From Climacium dendroides (lineage: Eukaryota > Streptophyta > Bryopsida > Hypnales > Climaciaceae), in NCBI GenBank assembly GCA_950106755.1, contig OX467089.1:374501-438500 (forward strand): a DNA stretch of 64,000 nt, given 5' to 3'. Positions within the stretch are counted from its first letter, which is position 1. Each line of letters opens with the position of its first letter. Positions 1-12,234 of the stretch are shown here, piece after piece. Under the pieces are notes generated by a model. That model was given only the letters and a program-made list of their open reading frames with translations, did no database searches and was not told the origin of the DNA. The position numbers and the translations under genes were made by a program.

Positions 1-1160
1 CTTGCACGTCAAACCGATATAATTGATTGGTTTGGTTTCTATTAAATACAGCATGATTTTTAGAGTCTCTTTTTTTTAAATCCATTTCACTTGGAAAAGT
101 GTGGGGAAGCAATACGGTTCTCATAATCTTCACTTTCCCTTGAATCCTCATTATTTTGAACATTTGCAACTTGTGTGTCATGTGTTCCGACATGCTTGCA
201 CGTCAAACTGATATAATTGATTGGTTTGGTTTCTATTAAATACAGCATCATTTTTAGAGTCTCTTTTTTTTAAATCCATTTCACTTGGAAAAGTGTGGGG
301 AAGCAATAGGGTTCTCATAATCTTCACTTTTCCTTGAATCCTCATTATTTTGAACATTTGCAACTTGTGTGTCATGTCTTCTGACATGCTTGCACGTCAA
401 ACCGATATAATTGATTGGTTTGGTTTCTATTAAATACAGCATCATTTTTAGAGTCTCTTTTTTTTAAATCCATTTCACTTGGAAAAGTGTAGGGAAGCAA
501 TAGGGTTCTCATAATCTTCACTTTTCCTTGAATCCCCATTATTTTGAACATTTGCAACTTGTGTGTCATGTGTTCCGACATGCTTCCACGTCAAACTGAT
601 ATAATTTATTGGTTTGGTTCCTATTAAATACAACATGATTTTTAGAATCTCTTTTTTTTAAATCCATATCACTTGGAAAAGTGTGGGGAAGCAATAGGGT
701 TCTCATAATCTTCACTTTTCCTTGAATCCCCATTATTTTGAACATTTGCAACTTGTGTGTCATGTGTTCCGACATGCTTCCACGTCAAACTGATATAATT
801 TATTGGTTTGGTTCCTATTAAATACAACATGATTTTTAGAATCTCTTTTTTTTAAATCCATATCACTTGGAAAAGTGTGGGGAAGCAATAGGGTTCTCAT
901 AATCTTCACTTTTCCTTGAATCCTCATTATTTTGAACATTTGCAACTTGTGTGTCATGTCTTCTGACATGCTTGCACGTCAAACCGATATAATTGATTGG
1001 TTTGGTTTCTATTAAATACAGCATCATTTTTAGAGTCTCTTTTTTTTAAATCCATTTCACTTGGAAAAGTGTGGGGAAGCAATAGGGTTCTCATAATCTT
1101 CACTTTTCCTTGAATCCTCATTATTTTGAACATTTGCAACTTGTGTGTCATGTGTTCCGA
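1..1160 (+). repeat. C-type block, left copy
   Basis: Six consecutive 194-bp C monomers, the first truncated by the window edge at its fifth base. Two alternating sub-variants are visible: one with TGATTGGTTTGG, the other with TTATTGGTTTGGTTCC and TACAACATG. The block is followed at 1161 by a B'-type monomer. The same sequence order recurs from 2132, displaced by 2135 bp (11 monomers), with only scattered substitutions in the first few hundred bases. Confidence 0.9.
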
Positions 1161-2131
1161 CATGCTTGCACGTCAAACTGATATAATTTATTGGTTTGGT
1201 TCCTATTAAATACAACATGATTTTTAGAGTCTCTTTTTTTCAAATCCATTTCACTTGGGAAAGTGTCGGGAAGCAATAGAGTTGTCTTACAATTAAGTTT
1301 TTCCATGAATGCTCATTATTTTGAAGATTTGCAACTTGTGTGTCATGTGTTCGGACATGCTTGCACGTCAAACCGATATAATTTATTGGTTTGGTTTCTA
1401 TTAAATACAACATGATATTTAGAGTCTCTTTTTTTGAAATCCATTTCACATGGAAAAGTGTGGGGAAGCAATAGGGTTCTCTTAAACTTCATTTTTCCAT
1501 GAATCCTCATTATTTTGAAGTTTTGCAACTTGTGTGTCATGTGTTCCGCCATGCTTGCACGTCAAACCGATATAATTCATTGGTTTGGTTTCTATTAAAT
1601 ACAGCATGATTTTTAGAGTCTCTTTTCTTGAAATCCATTTCATTTGGGAGAGTGTGGGGAAGCAATAGGGTTCTCTTAAACTTCATTTTTGAATGAATCC
1701 TTATTATTTTGAAGATTTGCAACTTGTGTGTCATGTGTTCCGACATGCTTGCACGTCAAACCGATATAATTTTTTGGTTTGGTTTCTATTAAATACAGCA
1801 TAATTTTTAGAGTCTCTTCTTTAGAAATCCATCTCACTTGGAAAAGTGTGGGGAAGTAATAGAGTTGTCTTAAAATTAAGTTTTTCCATGAATCCTCATT
1901 ATTTTGTAGATTTGCAACTTGTGTGTTATTTGTTCGGACATGCTTGCACGTCAAACCGATATAATTTATTGGTTTGGTTTCTATTAAATACAGCATGATT
2001 TTAAGAGTCCCTTTTTTGAAATCCATTTCACTTGGAAAAGTGTGGGGAAGCAATAGGGTTCTCTTAATCTTCATTTTTCCATGAATCCTCATTATTTTGA
2101 ACATTTGCAACTTGTGTGTCATATGTTCCGA
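1161..2131 (+). repeat. A/B' island between C blocks
   Basis: About five monomers of mixed type separate the two C blocks. The first carries the B' marks GTGTCGGGAAGC and CTTACAATTAAG. Later ones carry A marks (TTCTCTTAAACTTC) and one B segment (TTGTCTTAAAATTAAG near 1868). The first two monomers resemble 2908-3300, displaced by 1747 bp (nine monomers), with several differences. The last monomer ends with TTAATCTTC, TTTTGAAC and CATATGTTCCGAC, a combination seen again near 9445-9510. Confidence 0.85.
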
Positions 2132-2907
2132 CATGCTTGCACGTGAAACCGATATAATTGATTGGTTTGGTTTCTATTAAATACAGCATGATTTTTAGAG
2201 TCTCTTTTTTTTAAATCCATTTCACTTGGAAAAGTGTGGGGAAGCAATAGGGTTCTCATAATCTTCACTTTCCCTTGAATCCTCATTATTTTGAACATTT
2301 GCAACTTGTGTGTCATGTGTTCCGACATGCTTGCACGTCAAACTGATATAATTGATTGGTTTGGTTTCTATTAAATACAGCATCATTTTTAGAGTCTCTT
2401 TTTTTTAAATCCATTTCACTTGGAAAAGTGTGGGGAAGCAATAGGGTTCTCATAATCTTCACTTTTCCTTGAATCCTCATTATTTTGAACATTTGCAACT
2501 TGTGTGTCATGTCTTCTGACATGCTTGCACGTCAAACCGATATAATTGATTGGTTTGGTTTCTATTAAATACAGCATCATTTTTAGAGTCTCTTTTTTTT
2601 AAATCCATTTCACTTGGAAAAGTGTAGGGAAGCAATAGGGTTCTCATAATCTTCACTTTTCCTTGAATCCTCATTATTTTGAACATTTGCAACTTGTGTG
2701 TCATGTGTTCCGACATGCTTCCACGTCAAACTGATATAATTTATTGGTTTGGTTCCTATTAAATACAACATCATTTTTAGAGTCTCTTTTTTTTAAATCC
2801 ATTTCACTTGGAAAAGTGTGGGGAAGCAATAGGGTTCTCATAATCTTCACTTTTCCTTGAATCCTCATTATTTTGAACATTTGCAACTTGTGTGTCATGT
2901 GTTCCGA
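2132..2907 (+). repeat. C-type block, right copy
   Basis: Four 194-bp C monomers starting at 2132, 2326, 2520 and 2714. They pair with the left C block at an offset of 2135 bp. The monomer at 2326 matches that at 191 through most of its length, and the shared AGTGTAGGGAAGC variant occurs at both about 486 and 2621. This indicates an 11-monomer duplication carrying the C block and the neighbouring A/B' island, later blurred by substitutions. Confidence 0.87.
2520..2713 (+). repeat. Representative C-type monomer (194 bp)
   Basis: The C class is recognised by TTCTCATAATCTTCAC, TTCCTTGAATCC and TTTTGAACATTTGC. Its left part resembles A, with the eight-T run and CATTTCAC. Phase marks at 2520 and 2714 give 194 bp. 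C monomers occur in blocks at 1-1160 and 2132-2907, singly near 5950 and its duplicates, and inside the C/D units between 8545 and 17283. I see none to the right of about 17.3 kb, so the class is regionally confined. Confidence 0.9.
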
Positions 2908-3324
2908 CATGCTTGCACGTCAAACTGATATAATTTATTGGTTTGGTTCCTATTAAATACAACATGATTTTTAGAGTCTCTTTTTTTTAAATCCATTTCA
3001 CTTGGGAAAGTGTCGGGAAGCAATAGACTTGTCTTACAATTAAGTTTTTCCATGAATGCTCATTATTTTGAAGATTTGCAACTTGTGTGTCATGTGTTCG
3101 GACATGCTTGCACGTCAAACCGATATAATTTATTGGTTTCGTTTCTATTAAATACAGCATGATATTTAGAGTCTCTTTTTTTGAAATCCGTTTCACTTGG
3201 AAAAGTGTGGGGAAGCAATAGGGTTCTCTTAAACTTCATTTTTCCATGAATCCTCATTATTTTGAAGTTTTGCAACTTGTGTGTTATTTGTTCGGACATG
3301 CTTGCACGTCAAACCGATATAATT

Positions 3325-5793
3325 CATTGGTTTGGTTTCTATTAAATACAGCATGATTTTTAGAGTCTCTTTTTTTTAAATCCATTTCACTTGGAAAAGT
3401 GTGGGGAAGCAATAGGGTTCTCTTAAACTTCATTTTTCCATGAATCCTCATTATTTTGAACATTTGCAACTTGTATGTCATGTGTTCCGACATGCTTGCA
3501 CGTCAAACCAATATAATTTATTGGTTTGGTTTCTATTAAATACAGCATGATTTTTAGAGTCTCTTTTTTTGAAATCCATTTCACTTGGGAAAGTGTCGGG
3601 AAGCAATAGACTTGTCTTACAATTAAGTTTTTCCATGAATGCTCATTATTTTTAAGATTTGCAACTTCTGTGTTACGTTTCTGGACATGCTTGCATGTCA
3701 AATCGATATAATTGATTGGTTTGGTTTCTATTAAATACAGCATCATTTTTAGAGTTTCTTTTTTTTAAATCCATTTCACTTGGAAAAGTGTGGGGAAGCA
3801 ATAGGGTTCTCTTAATCTTCATTTTTCCATGAATCCTCATTATTTTTAAGATTTGCAACTTGTGTGTCATGTGTTCCGACATGCTTGCATGTCAAACCGA
3901 TATAATTTATTGGTTTGGTTTCTATTAAATACAGCATGATTTTTAGAGTCTCTTTTTTTTAAATCCATTTCACTTGGGAAAGTGTCGGGAAGCAATAGAG
4001 TTGTCTTACAATTAAGTTTTTCCATGAATGCTCATTATTTTAAAGATTTGCAACTTGTGTGTCATGTGTTCGGACATGCTTGCACGTCAAACCGATATAA
4101 TTTATTGGTTTCGTTTCTATTAAATACAACATGATATTTAGACTCTCTTTTTTCGAAATCCATTTCACATGGAAAAGTGTGGGGAAGCAATAGGGTTCTC
4201 TTAAACTTCATTTTTCCATGAATCCTCATTATTTTGATGTTTTGCAACTTGTGTGTCATGTGTTCCGACATGTTTGCACGTCAAACCGATATAATTCATT
4301 GGTTTGGTTTCTATTAAATACAGCATGATTTTAAGAGTCTCTTTCTTAGAAATCCATTTCACTTGGAAAAGTGTGGGGAAGTAATAGAGTTGTCTTAAAA
4401 TTAAGTTTTTCTATGAATGCTCTTTATTTTGTGGATTTGCAACTTGTGTGTTATTTGTTCAGACATGCTTGCACGTCAAACCGATATAATTTATTGGTTT
4501 GGTTTCTATTAAATACAGCATGATTTTTAGAGTCTCTTTTTTTTAAATCCATTTCACTTGGAAAAGTGTGGGGAAGCAATAGGGTTCTCTTAAACTTCAT
4601 TTTTCCATGAATCCTCATTATTTTGAACATTTGCAACTTGTATGTCATGTGTTCCGACATGCTTGCACGTCAAACCAATATAATTTATTGGTTTGGTTTC
4701 TATTAAATACAGCATGATTTTTAGAGTCTCTTTTTTTGAAATCCATTTCACTTGGGAAAGTGTCGGGAAGCAATAGACTTGTCTTACAATTAAGTTTTTC
4801 CATGAATGCTCATTATTTTTAAGATTTGCAACTTCTGTGTTACGTTTCTGGACATGCTTGCATGTCAAATCGATATAATTGATTGGTTTGGTTTCTATTA
4901 AATACAGCATCATTTTTAGAGTTTCTTTTTTTTAAATCCATTTCACTTGGAAAAGTGTGGGGAAGCAATAGGGTTCTCTTAATCTTCATTTTTCCATGAA
5001 TCCTCATTATTTTTAAGATTTGCAACTTGTGTGTCATGTGTTCCGACATGCTTGCATGTCAAACCGATATAATTTATTGGTTTGGTTTCTATTAAATACA
5101 GCATGATTTTTAGAGTCTCTTTTTTTTAAATCCATTTCACTTGGGAAAGTGTCGGGAAGCAATAGAGTTGTCTTACAATTAAGTTTTTCCATGAATGCTC
5201 ATTATTTTAAAGATTTGCAACTTGTGTGTCATGTGTTCGGACATGCTTGCACGTCAAACCGATATAATTTATTGGTTTCGTTTCTATTAAATACAACATG
5301 ATATTTAGACTCTCTTTTTTCGAAATCCATTTCACATGGAAAAGTGTGGGGAAGCAATAGGGTTCTCTTAAACTTCATTTTTCCATGAATCCTCATTATT
5401 TTGATGTTTTGCAACTTGTGTGTCATGTGTTCCGACATGTTTGCACGTCAAACCGATATAATTCATTGGTTTGGTTTCTATTAAATACAGCATGATTTTA
5501 AGAGTCTCTTTCTTAGAAATCCATTTCACTTGGAAAAGTGTGGGGAAGTAATAGAGTTGTCTTAAAATTAAGTTTTTCTATGAATGCTCTTTATTTTGTG
5601 GATTTGCAACTTGTGTGTTATTTGTTCAGACATGCTTGCACGTCAAACCGATATAATTTATTGGTTTGGTTTCTATTAAATACAGCATGATTTTTAGAGT
5701 CTCTTTTTTTTAAATCCATTTCACTTGGAAAAGTGTGGGGAAGCAATAGGGTTCTCTTAAACTTCATTTTTCCATGAATCCTCATTATTTTGA
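3325..5793 (+). repeat. Six-monomer tandem duplication (offset 1167 bp)
   Basis: Sequence from about 3325 to 4626 recurs from about 4492 to 5793. Shared rare variants include AAACCAATATAATT (3504 and 4671), the TTCTGTGTTACG stretch (near 3667 and 4834), TAGACTCTC with TTTCGAAATCC (near 4139 and 5306) and GACATGTTTGCACG (near 4268 and 5435). The match fails on the left at 3324 (C against T) and on the right where TTTTGAAC faces TTTTGATG. The offset equals five or six monomers' worth of 194 bp plus three extra bases, consistent with six monomers, three of them 195 bp. Confidence 0.88.
3504..3528. other. Perfect 10-bp inverted repeat with 5-bp loop
   Basis: The arms are CAAACCAATA (3504-3513) and TATTGGTTTG (3519-3528), separated by TAATT. 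This is the perfect form of a dyad found in most monomers. In the usual form the left arm reads CAAACCGATA, leaving one G opposite T. Other perfect copies lie at 4671-4695, 27032-27056, 30727-30751, 32478-32502, 34617-34641 and 42585-42609. Copies with TTTTTTGG in the right arm are weaker. Such a dyad could form a hairpin or cruciform, or be read as a protein site; neither is shown. Confidence 0.8.
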
Positions 5794-8090
5794 TGTTTTG
5801 CAACTTGTGTGTCATGTGTTCCGACATGTTTGCACGTCAAACCGATATAATTCATTGGTTTGGTTTCTATTAAATACAGCATGATTTTAAGAGTCTCTTT
5901 GTTAGAAATCCATTTCACTTGGAAAAGTGTGGGGAAGCAATAGGGTTCTCATAATCTTCACTTTTCCTTGAATCCACATTATTTTGAACATTTGTAACTT
6001 GTGTGTCATGTGTTCCGACATGCTTGCACGTGAAAGCGATATAATTTATTGGTTTGGTTTCTATTAAATACAGCATAATTTTTAGAATCTCTTTTTTTTA
6101 AATCCATTTCACTTGGAAAAGTGTGGGGAAGCAATAGGGTTCTCTTAATCTTTATTTTTCCATGAATCCTCATTATTTTGAACATTTGCAACTTGTATGT
6201 CATGTGTTCCGACATGCTTGCATGTCAAACCGATATAATTTATTGGTTTGGTTTCTATTAAATACAGCATGATTTTTAGAGTCTCTTTTTTTGAAATCCA
6301 TTTCACTTGGGAAAGTGTCGGGAAGCAATAGAGTTGTCTTACAATTAAGTTTTTCCATGAATGCTTATTATTTTAAAGATTTGCAACATATGTGTCATGT
6401 GTTCGGACATGCTTGCACGTCAAACCGATATAATTTATTGGTTTCGTTTCTATTAAATACAGCATGATATTTAGAGTCTCTTTTTTTTAAATCCATTTCA
6501 CATGGAAAAGTGTGGGGAAGCAATAGGGTTCTCTTAATCTTCATTTTTCCATGAATCCTCATTATTTTTAAGATTTGCAACTTGTGTGTCATGTGTTCCG
6601 ACATGCTTGCATGTCAAACCGATATAATTTATTGGTTTGGTTTCTATTAAATACAGCATGATTTTTAGAGTCTCTTTTTTTTAAATCCATTTCACTTGGG
6701 AAAGTGTCGGGAAGCAATAGAGTTGTCTTACAATTAAGTTTTTCCATGAATGCTCATTATTTTAAAGATTTGCAACTTGTGTGTCATGTGTTCGGACATG
6801 CTTGCACGTCAAACCGATATAATTTATTGGTTTCGTTTCTATTAAATACAACATGATATTTAGACTCTCTTTTTTCGAAATCCATTTCACATGGAAAAGT
6901 GTGGGGAAGCAATAGGGTTCTCTTAAACTTCATTTTTCCATGAATCCTCATTATTTTGATGTTTTGCAACTTGTGTGTCATGTGTTCCGACATGTTTGCA
7001 CGTCAAACCGATATAATTCATTGGTTTGGTTTCTATTAAATACAGCATGATTTTAAGAGTCTCTTTCTTAGAAATCCATTTCACTTGGAAAAGTGTGGGG
7101 AAGTAATAGAGTTGTCTTAAAATTAAGTTTTTCTATGAATGCTCTTTATTTTGTGGATTTGCAACTTGTGTGTTATTTGTTCAGACATGCTTGCACGTCA
7201 AACCGATATAATTTATTGGTTTGGTTTCTATTAAATACAGCATGATTTTTAGAGTCTCTTTTTTTTAAATCCATTTCACTTGGAAAAGTGTGGGGAAGCA
7301 ATAGGGTTCTCTTAAACTTCATTTTTCCATGAATCCTCATTATTTTGATGTTTTGCAACTTGTGTGTCATGTGTTCCGACATGTTTGCACGTCAAACCGA
7401 TATAATTCATTGGTTTGGTTTCTATTAAATACAGCATGATTTTAAGAGTCTCTTTGTTAGAAATCCATTTCACTTGGAAAAGTGTGGGGAAGCAATAGGG
7501 TTTTCATAATCTTCACTTTTCCTTGAATCCACATTATTTTGAACATTTGTAACTTGTGTGTCATGTGTTCCGACATGCTTGCACGTGAAAGCGATATAAT
7601 TTATTGGTTTGGTTTCTATTAAATACAGCATAATTTTTAGAATCTCTTTTTTTTAAATCCATTTCACTTGGAAAAGTGTGGGGAAGCAATAGGGTTCTCT
7701 TAATCTTTATTTTTCCATGAATCCTCATTATTTTGAACATTTGCAACTTGTATGTCATGTGTTCCGACATGCTTGCATGTCAAACCGATATAATTTATTG
7801 GTTTGGTTTCTATTAAATACAGCATGATTTTTAGAGTCTCTTTTTTTGAAATCCATTTCACTTGGGAAAGTGTCGGGAAGCAATAGAGTTGTCTTACAAT
7901 TAAGTTTTTCCATGAATGCTTATTATTTTAAAGATTTGCAACATATGTGTCATGTGTTCGGACATGCTTGCACGTCAAACCGATATAATTTATTGGTTTC
8001 GTTTCTATTAAATACAGCATGATATTTAGAGTCTCTTTTTTTTAAATCCATTTCACATGGAAAAGTGTGGGGAAGCAATAGGGTTCTCTT
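4945..8090 (+). repeat. Eight-monomer tandem duplication (offset 1555 bp)
   Basis: Sequence from about 4945 to 6535 recurs from about 6500 to 8090. The shared variants include the TAGACTCTC/TCGAAATCC monomer (5306 and 6861), the C-like right half with TTGAATCCACATT (near 5970 and 7525) and GTGAAAGCGATA (near 6031 and 7586). One substitution separates the C-like segments (TTCTCATAATC near 5946, TTTTCATAATC near 7501). The match ends where TTAATCTTC in the first copy meets TTAAACTTC in the second. This event overlaps the six-monomer duplication and so appears to follow it. Confidence 0.87.
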
Positions 8091-8544
8091 AAACTTCATT
8101 TTTCCATGAATCCTCATTATTTTGAAGATTTGCAACTTGTGTGTCATGTATTCCGACATGCTTGCACGTGAAACCGATATAATTAATTGGTTTCGTTTCT
8201 ATCAAATACAGCATGATATTTAGAGTCTCTTTTTTTTAAATCCATTTCACTTGGAAATGTGTGGGGAAGCAATAGGGTTCTGATAATCTTCATTTTTCCA
8301 TGAATCCTCATTATTTTGAAGTTTTGCAACTTTTGTGTCATATGTTCCGACATGCTTGCACGTCAAACCGATATAATTTATTGGTTTGGTTTCTATTAAA
8401 TACAGCATGATATTTAGAGTCTCTTTTTTTTAAATCCATTTCACTCGGAAAACTGTGGGGAAGCAATAGGGTTCTCTTAAACGTCATTTTTCGATGAATC
8501 CTTATTATTTTAAACATTTGCAACTTGTGTGTCATTTGTCCTGA

Positions 8545-9320
8545 TATGCTTGCCCTTCAAACTGATATAATTTATTTGTTTTGTTCCTATTAAATACAAC
8601 ATGATTTTTAGAGTCTCTTTTTTTTAAATCCATTTCACTTGGAAAAGTGTGGGGAAGCAATAGGGTTCTCATAATCTTCACTTTTCCTTGAATCCTCATT
8701 ATTTTGAACATTTGCAACTTGTGTGTCATGTGTTCCGACATGCTTCCACGTCAAACTGATATAATTTATTGGTTTGGTTCCTATTAAATACAACATGATT
8801 TTTAGAATCTCTTTTTTTTAAATCCATTTCACTTGGAAAAGTGTGGGGAAGCAATAGGGTTCTCATAATCTTCACTTTTCCTTGAATCCTCATTATTTTG
8901 AACATTTGCAACTTGTGTGTCATGTGTCCTGATATGCTTGCACTTCAAACTGATATAATTTATTTGTTTGGTTCCTATTAAATACAGCATGATTTTTAGA
9001 GTCTCTTTTTTTTAAATCCATTTCACTTGGAAAAGTGTGGGGAAGCAATAGGGTTCTCTTAAACTTCATTTTTCCATGAATGCTCATTATTTTGAAGATT
9101 TGCAACTTGTGTGTCATGTGTTCCGACATGCTTGCACGACAAGCCGATATAATTTATTGGTTTGGTTTCTATTAAATACAGCATGATTTTAAGAGTCTCT
9201 TTTTTTTAAATCCATTTCACTCGGAAAACTGTGGGGAAGCAATAGGGTTCTCTTAAACATCATTTTTCGATGAATCCTTATTATTTTAAACATTTGCAAC
9301 TTGTGTGTCATTTGTCCTGA
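8545..9320 (+). repeat. C/D/A four-monomer unit, first occurrence (776 bp)
   Basis: Four monomers at 8545, 8739, 8933 and 9127. The first joins a D left half (TGCCCTTCAAACTG, TTTGTTTTGTTCC) to a C right half. The second is C with GCTTCCACGTC. The third has GCACTTCAAACTG and an A right half. The fourth has GCACGACAAGCCG and a D right half (CACTCGGAAAACTG, TTTTTCGATGAATCC, TTTTAAAC). The same order recurs at 12235, 13011 and 16508. Confidence 0.87.
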
Positions 9321-11068
9321 TATGCTTGCCCTTCAAACTGATATAATTTATTTGTTTTGTTCCTATTAAATACAACATGATTTTTAGAGTCTCTTTTTTT
9401 TAAATCCATTTCACTTGGAAAAGTGTGGGGAAGCAATAGGGTTCTCTTAATCTTCATTTTTCCATGAATCCTCATTATTTTGAACATTTGCAACTTGTGT
9501 GTCATATGTTCCGACATGTTTGCACGTCAAACCGATATAATTCATTGGTTTGGTTTCTATTAAATACAGCATGATTTTAAGAGTCTCTTTCTTAGAAATC
9601 CATTTCACTTGGAAAAGTGTGGGGAAGTAATAGAGTTGTCTTAAAATTAAGTTTTTCTATGAATGCTCTTTATTTTGTGGATTTGCAACTTGTGTGTTAT
9701 TTGTTCAGACATGCTTGCACGTCAAACCGATATAATTTATTGGTTTGGTTTCTATTAAATACAGCATGATTTTTAGAGTCTCTTTTTTTTAAATCCATTT
9801 CACTTGGAAAAGTGTGGGGAAGCAATAGGGTTCTCTTAAACTTCATTTTTCCATGAATCCTCATTATTTTGATGTTTTGCAACTTGTGTGTCATGTGTTC
9901 CGACATGTTTGCACGTCAAACCGATATAATTCATTGGTTTGGTTTCTATTAAATACAGCATGATTTTAAGAGTCTCTTTGTTAGAAATCCATTTCACTTG
10001 GAAAAGTGTGGGGAAGCAATAGGGTTCTCATAATCTTCACTTTTCCTTGAATCCACATTATTTTGAACATTTGTAACTTGTGTGTCATGTGTTCCGACAT
10101 GCTTGCACGTGAAAGCGATATAATTTATTGGTTTGGTTTCTATTAAATACAGCATAATTTTTAGAATCTCTTTTTTTTAAATCCATTTCACTTGGAAAAG
10201 TGTGGGGAAGCAATAGGGTTCTCTTAATCTTTATTTTTCCATGAATCCTCATTATTTTGAACATTTGCAACTTGTATGTCATGTGTTCCGACATGCTTGC
10301 ATGTCAAACCGATATAATTTATTGGTTTGGTTTCTATTAAATACAGCATGATTTTTAGAGTCTCTTTCTTTGAAATCCATTTCACTTGGGAAAGTGTCGG
10401 GAAGCAATAGAGTTGTCTTACAATTAAGTTTTTCCATGAATGCTTATTATTTTAAAGATTTGCAACATATGTGTCATGTGTTCGGACATGCTTGCACGTC
10501 AAACCGATATAATTTATTGGTTTCGTTTCTATTAAATACAGCATGATATTTAGAGTCTCTTTTTTTTAAATCCATTTCACATGGAAAAGTGTGGGGAAGC
10601 AATAGGGTTCTCTTAAACTTCATTTTTCCATGAATCCTCATTATTTTGAAGATTTGCAACTTGTGTGTCATGTATTCCGACATGCTTGCACGTGAAACCG
10701 ATATAATTAATTGGTTTCGTTTCTATCAAATACAGCATGATATTTAGAGTCTCTTTTTTTTAAATCCATTTCACTTGGAAATGTGTGGGGAAGCAATAGG
10801 GTTCTGATAATCTTCATTTTTCCATGAATCCTCATTATTTTGAAGTTTTGCAACTTTTGTGTCATATGTTCCGACATGCTTGCACGTCAAACCGATATAA
10901 TTTATTGGTTTGGTTTCTATTAAATACAGCATGATATTTAGAGTCTCTTTTTTTTAAATCCATTTCACTCGGAAAACTGTGGGGAAGCAATAGGGTTCTC
11001 TTAAACGTCATTTTTCGATGAATCCTTATTATTTTAAACATTTGCAACTTGTGTGTCATTTGCCCTGA
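9321..11068 (+). repeat. A/B/B' segment, second copy of the 13-mer
   Basis: Nine monomers that follow the first C/D four-mer and repeat 6980-8544 almost base for base. The junction is a hybrid monomer at 9321. It starts with the D left half and ends with TTAATCTTC, TTTTGAAC and CATATGTTCCGAC, a right half otherwise seen near 2055-2130. That hybrid marks a recombination join between the D lineage and the left-end A lineage. Confidence 0.83.
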
Positions 11069-12234
11069 TATGCTTGCCCTTCAAACTGATATAATTTATT
11101 TATTTTGTTCCTATTAAATACAACATGATTTTTAGAGTCTCTTTTTTTTAAATCCATTTCACTTGGAAAAGTGTGGGGAAGCAATAGGGTTCTCATAATC
11201 TTCACTTTTCCTTGAATCCTCATTATTTTGAACATTTGCAACTTGTGTGTCATGTGTTCCGACATGCTTCCACGTCAAACTGATATAATTTATTGGTTTG
11301 GTTCCTATTAAATACAACATGATTTTTAGAATCTCTTTTTTTTAAATCCATTTCACTTGGAAAAGTGTGGGGAAGCAATAGGGTTCTCATAATCTTCACT
11401 TTTCCTTGAATCCTCATTATTTTGAACATTTGCAACTTGTGTGTCATGTGTCCTGATATGCTTGCACTTCAAACTGATATAATTTATTTGTTTGGTTCCT
11501 ATTAAATACAACATGATTTTTAGAGTCTCTTTTTTTTTAAATCCATTTCACTTGGAAAAGTGTGGGGAAGCAATAGGGTTCTCTTAAACTTCATTTTTCC
11601 ATGAATCCTCATTATTTTGAAGATTTGCAACTTGTGTGTCATGTGTTCCGACATGCTTGCACGTCAAACCGATATAATTTATTGGTTTGGTTTCTATTAC
11701 ATACAACATGATTTTTAGAGTCTCTTCTTTAGAAATCCATCTCACTTGGAAACGTGTGGGGAAGTAATAGAGTTGTTTTAAAATGAAGTTTTTCCATGAA
11801 TCCTCATTATTTTGTAGATTTGCAACTTGTGTGTTATTTGTTCGGACATGCCTTCATGTCAAACCGATATAATTTTTTGGTTTGGCTTCTATTAAATACA
11901 ACATGATTTTTAGAGTCTCTTTTTTTTAAATCCATTTCACTTGGAAAAGTGTGGGGAAGCAATAGGGTTCTCTTAAACTTCATTTTTCCATGAATGCTCA
12001 TTATTTTGAAGATTTGCAACTTGTGTGTCATGTGTTCCGACATGCTTGCACGACAAGCCGATATAATTTATTGGTTTGGTTTCTATTAAATACAGCATGA
12101 TTTTAAGAGTCTCTTTTTTTTAAATCCATTTCACTCGGAAAACTGTGGGGAAGCAATAGGGTTCTCTTAAACGTCATTTTTCGATGAATCCTTATTATTT
12201 TAAACATTTGCAACTTGTGTGTCATTTGTCCTAA
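11069..12234 (+). repeat. C/D/A/B monomers before the four-mer pair
   Basis: Six monomers. The first three copy 8545-9126 by the 13-mer duplication. The monomer at 11457 has a run of nine T near 11530, one longer than usual. Next come an A/B pair with the variant TATTACATACAAC and a B segment reading TTGTTTTAAAATGAAG near 11775, then GCCTTCATGTC near 11850 and TTTGGCTTC near 11880, both unique in my reading. The last monomer, at 12041, is the GCACGACAAGCC type that normally closes a four-mer. Confidence 0.8.

Larger units (their letters stand above)
2908..8544 (+). repeat. A/B/B' region with serial higher-order duplications
   Basis: Twenty-nine monomers of A, B and B' type. B' copies (GTGTCGGGAAGC with CTTACAATTAAG) lie near 3006, 3596, 3978, 4756, 5145, 6312, 6700 and 7867. 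A local B form carries TTTTTCTATGAATGCTC, CTTTATTTT and TTTTGTGG near 4400, 5570 and 7125. A C-type right half occurs near 5950 and 7505. The region is built from overlapping 6-mer and 8-mer tandem duplications and supplies the template of the 13-mer copy further right. Confidence 0.88.
6980..11508 (+). repeat. Thirteen-monomer duplication (offset 2524 bp)
   Basis: Sequence from about 6980 to 8984 recurs from about 9504 to 11508. Matching rare variants include CTTTGTTAGAAATCC, the GTGAAAGCGATA monomer, CAACATATGTGTC, TATCAAATACAGC and the CACTCGGAAAACTG monomer. Differences between the copies are few: one T/C in the T run near 7850 and 10374, T/C near 8540 and 11064 (GTCCTG against GCCCTG), and G/A in TTTGTTTTG near 8577 and 11101. 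The second copy ends where TACAGCATG faces TACAACATG. Confidence 0.87.

Noticed and set aside
178..387. Antisense open frames of 65-69 codons in nearly every A and C monomer, starting near the CATGT/ACATG dyad
   Set aside because: They repeat with the satellite period, overlap each other by 16 bases in shifted frames, show no protein domain, and change freely with monomer type. They are by-products of a stop-poor repeat strand, so I list no CDS.
191..2907. CRISPR array
   Set aside because: The repeat is about 194 bp with no unique spacers between copies and no cas genes; it is a simple tandem satellite.
3511..3520. ATATAATTTA as a TATA box or bacterial -10 promoter element
   Set aside because: The stretch is AT-rich, occurs in every monomer at the loop of the dyad, and has no partner element or transcript support.
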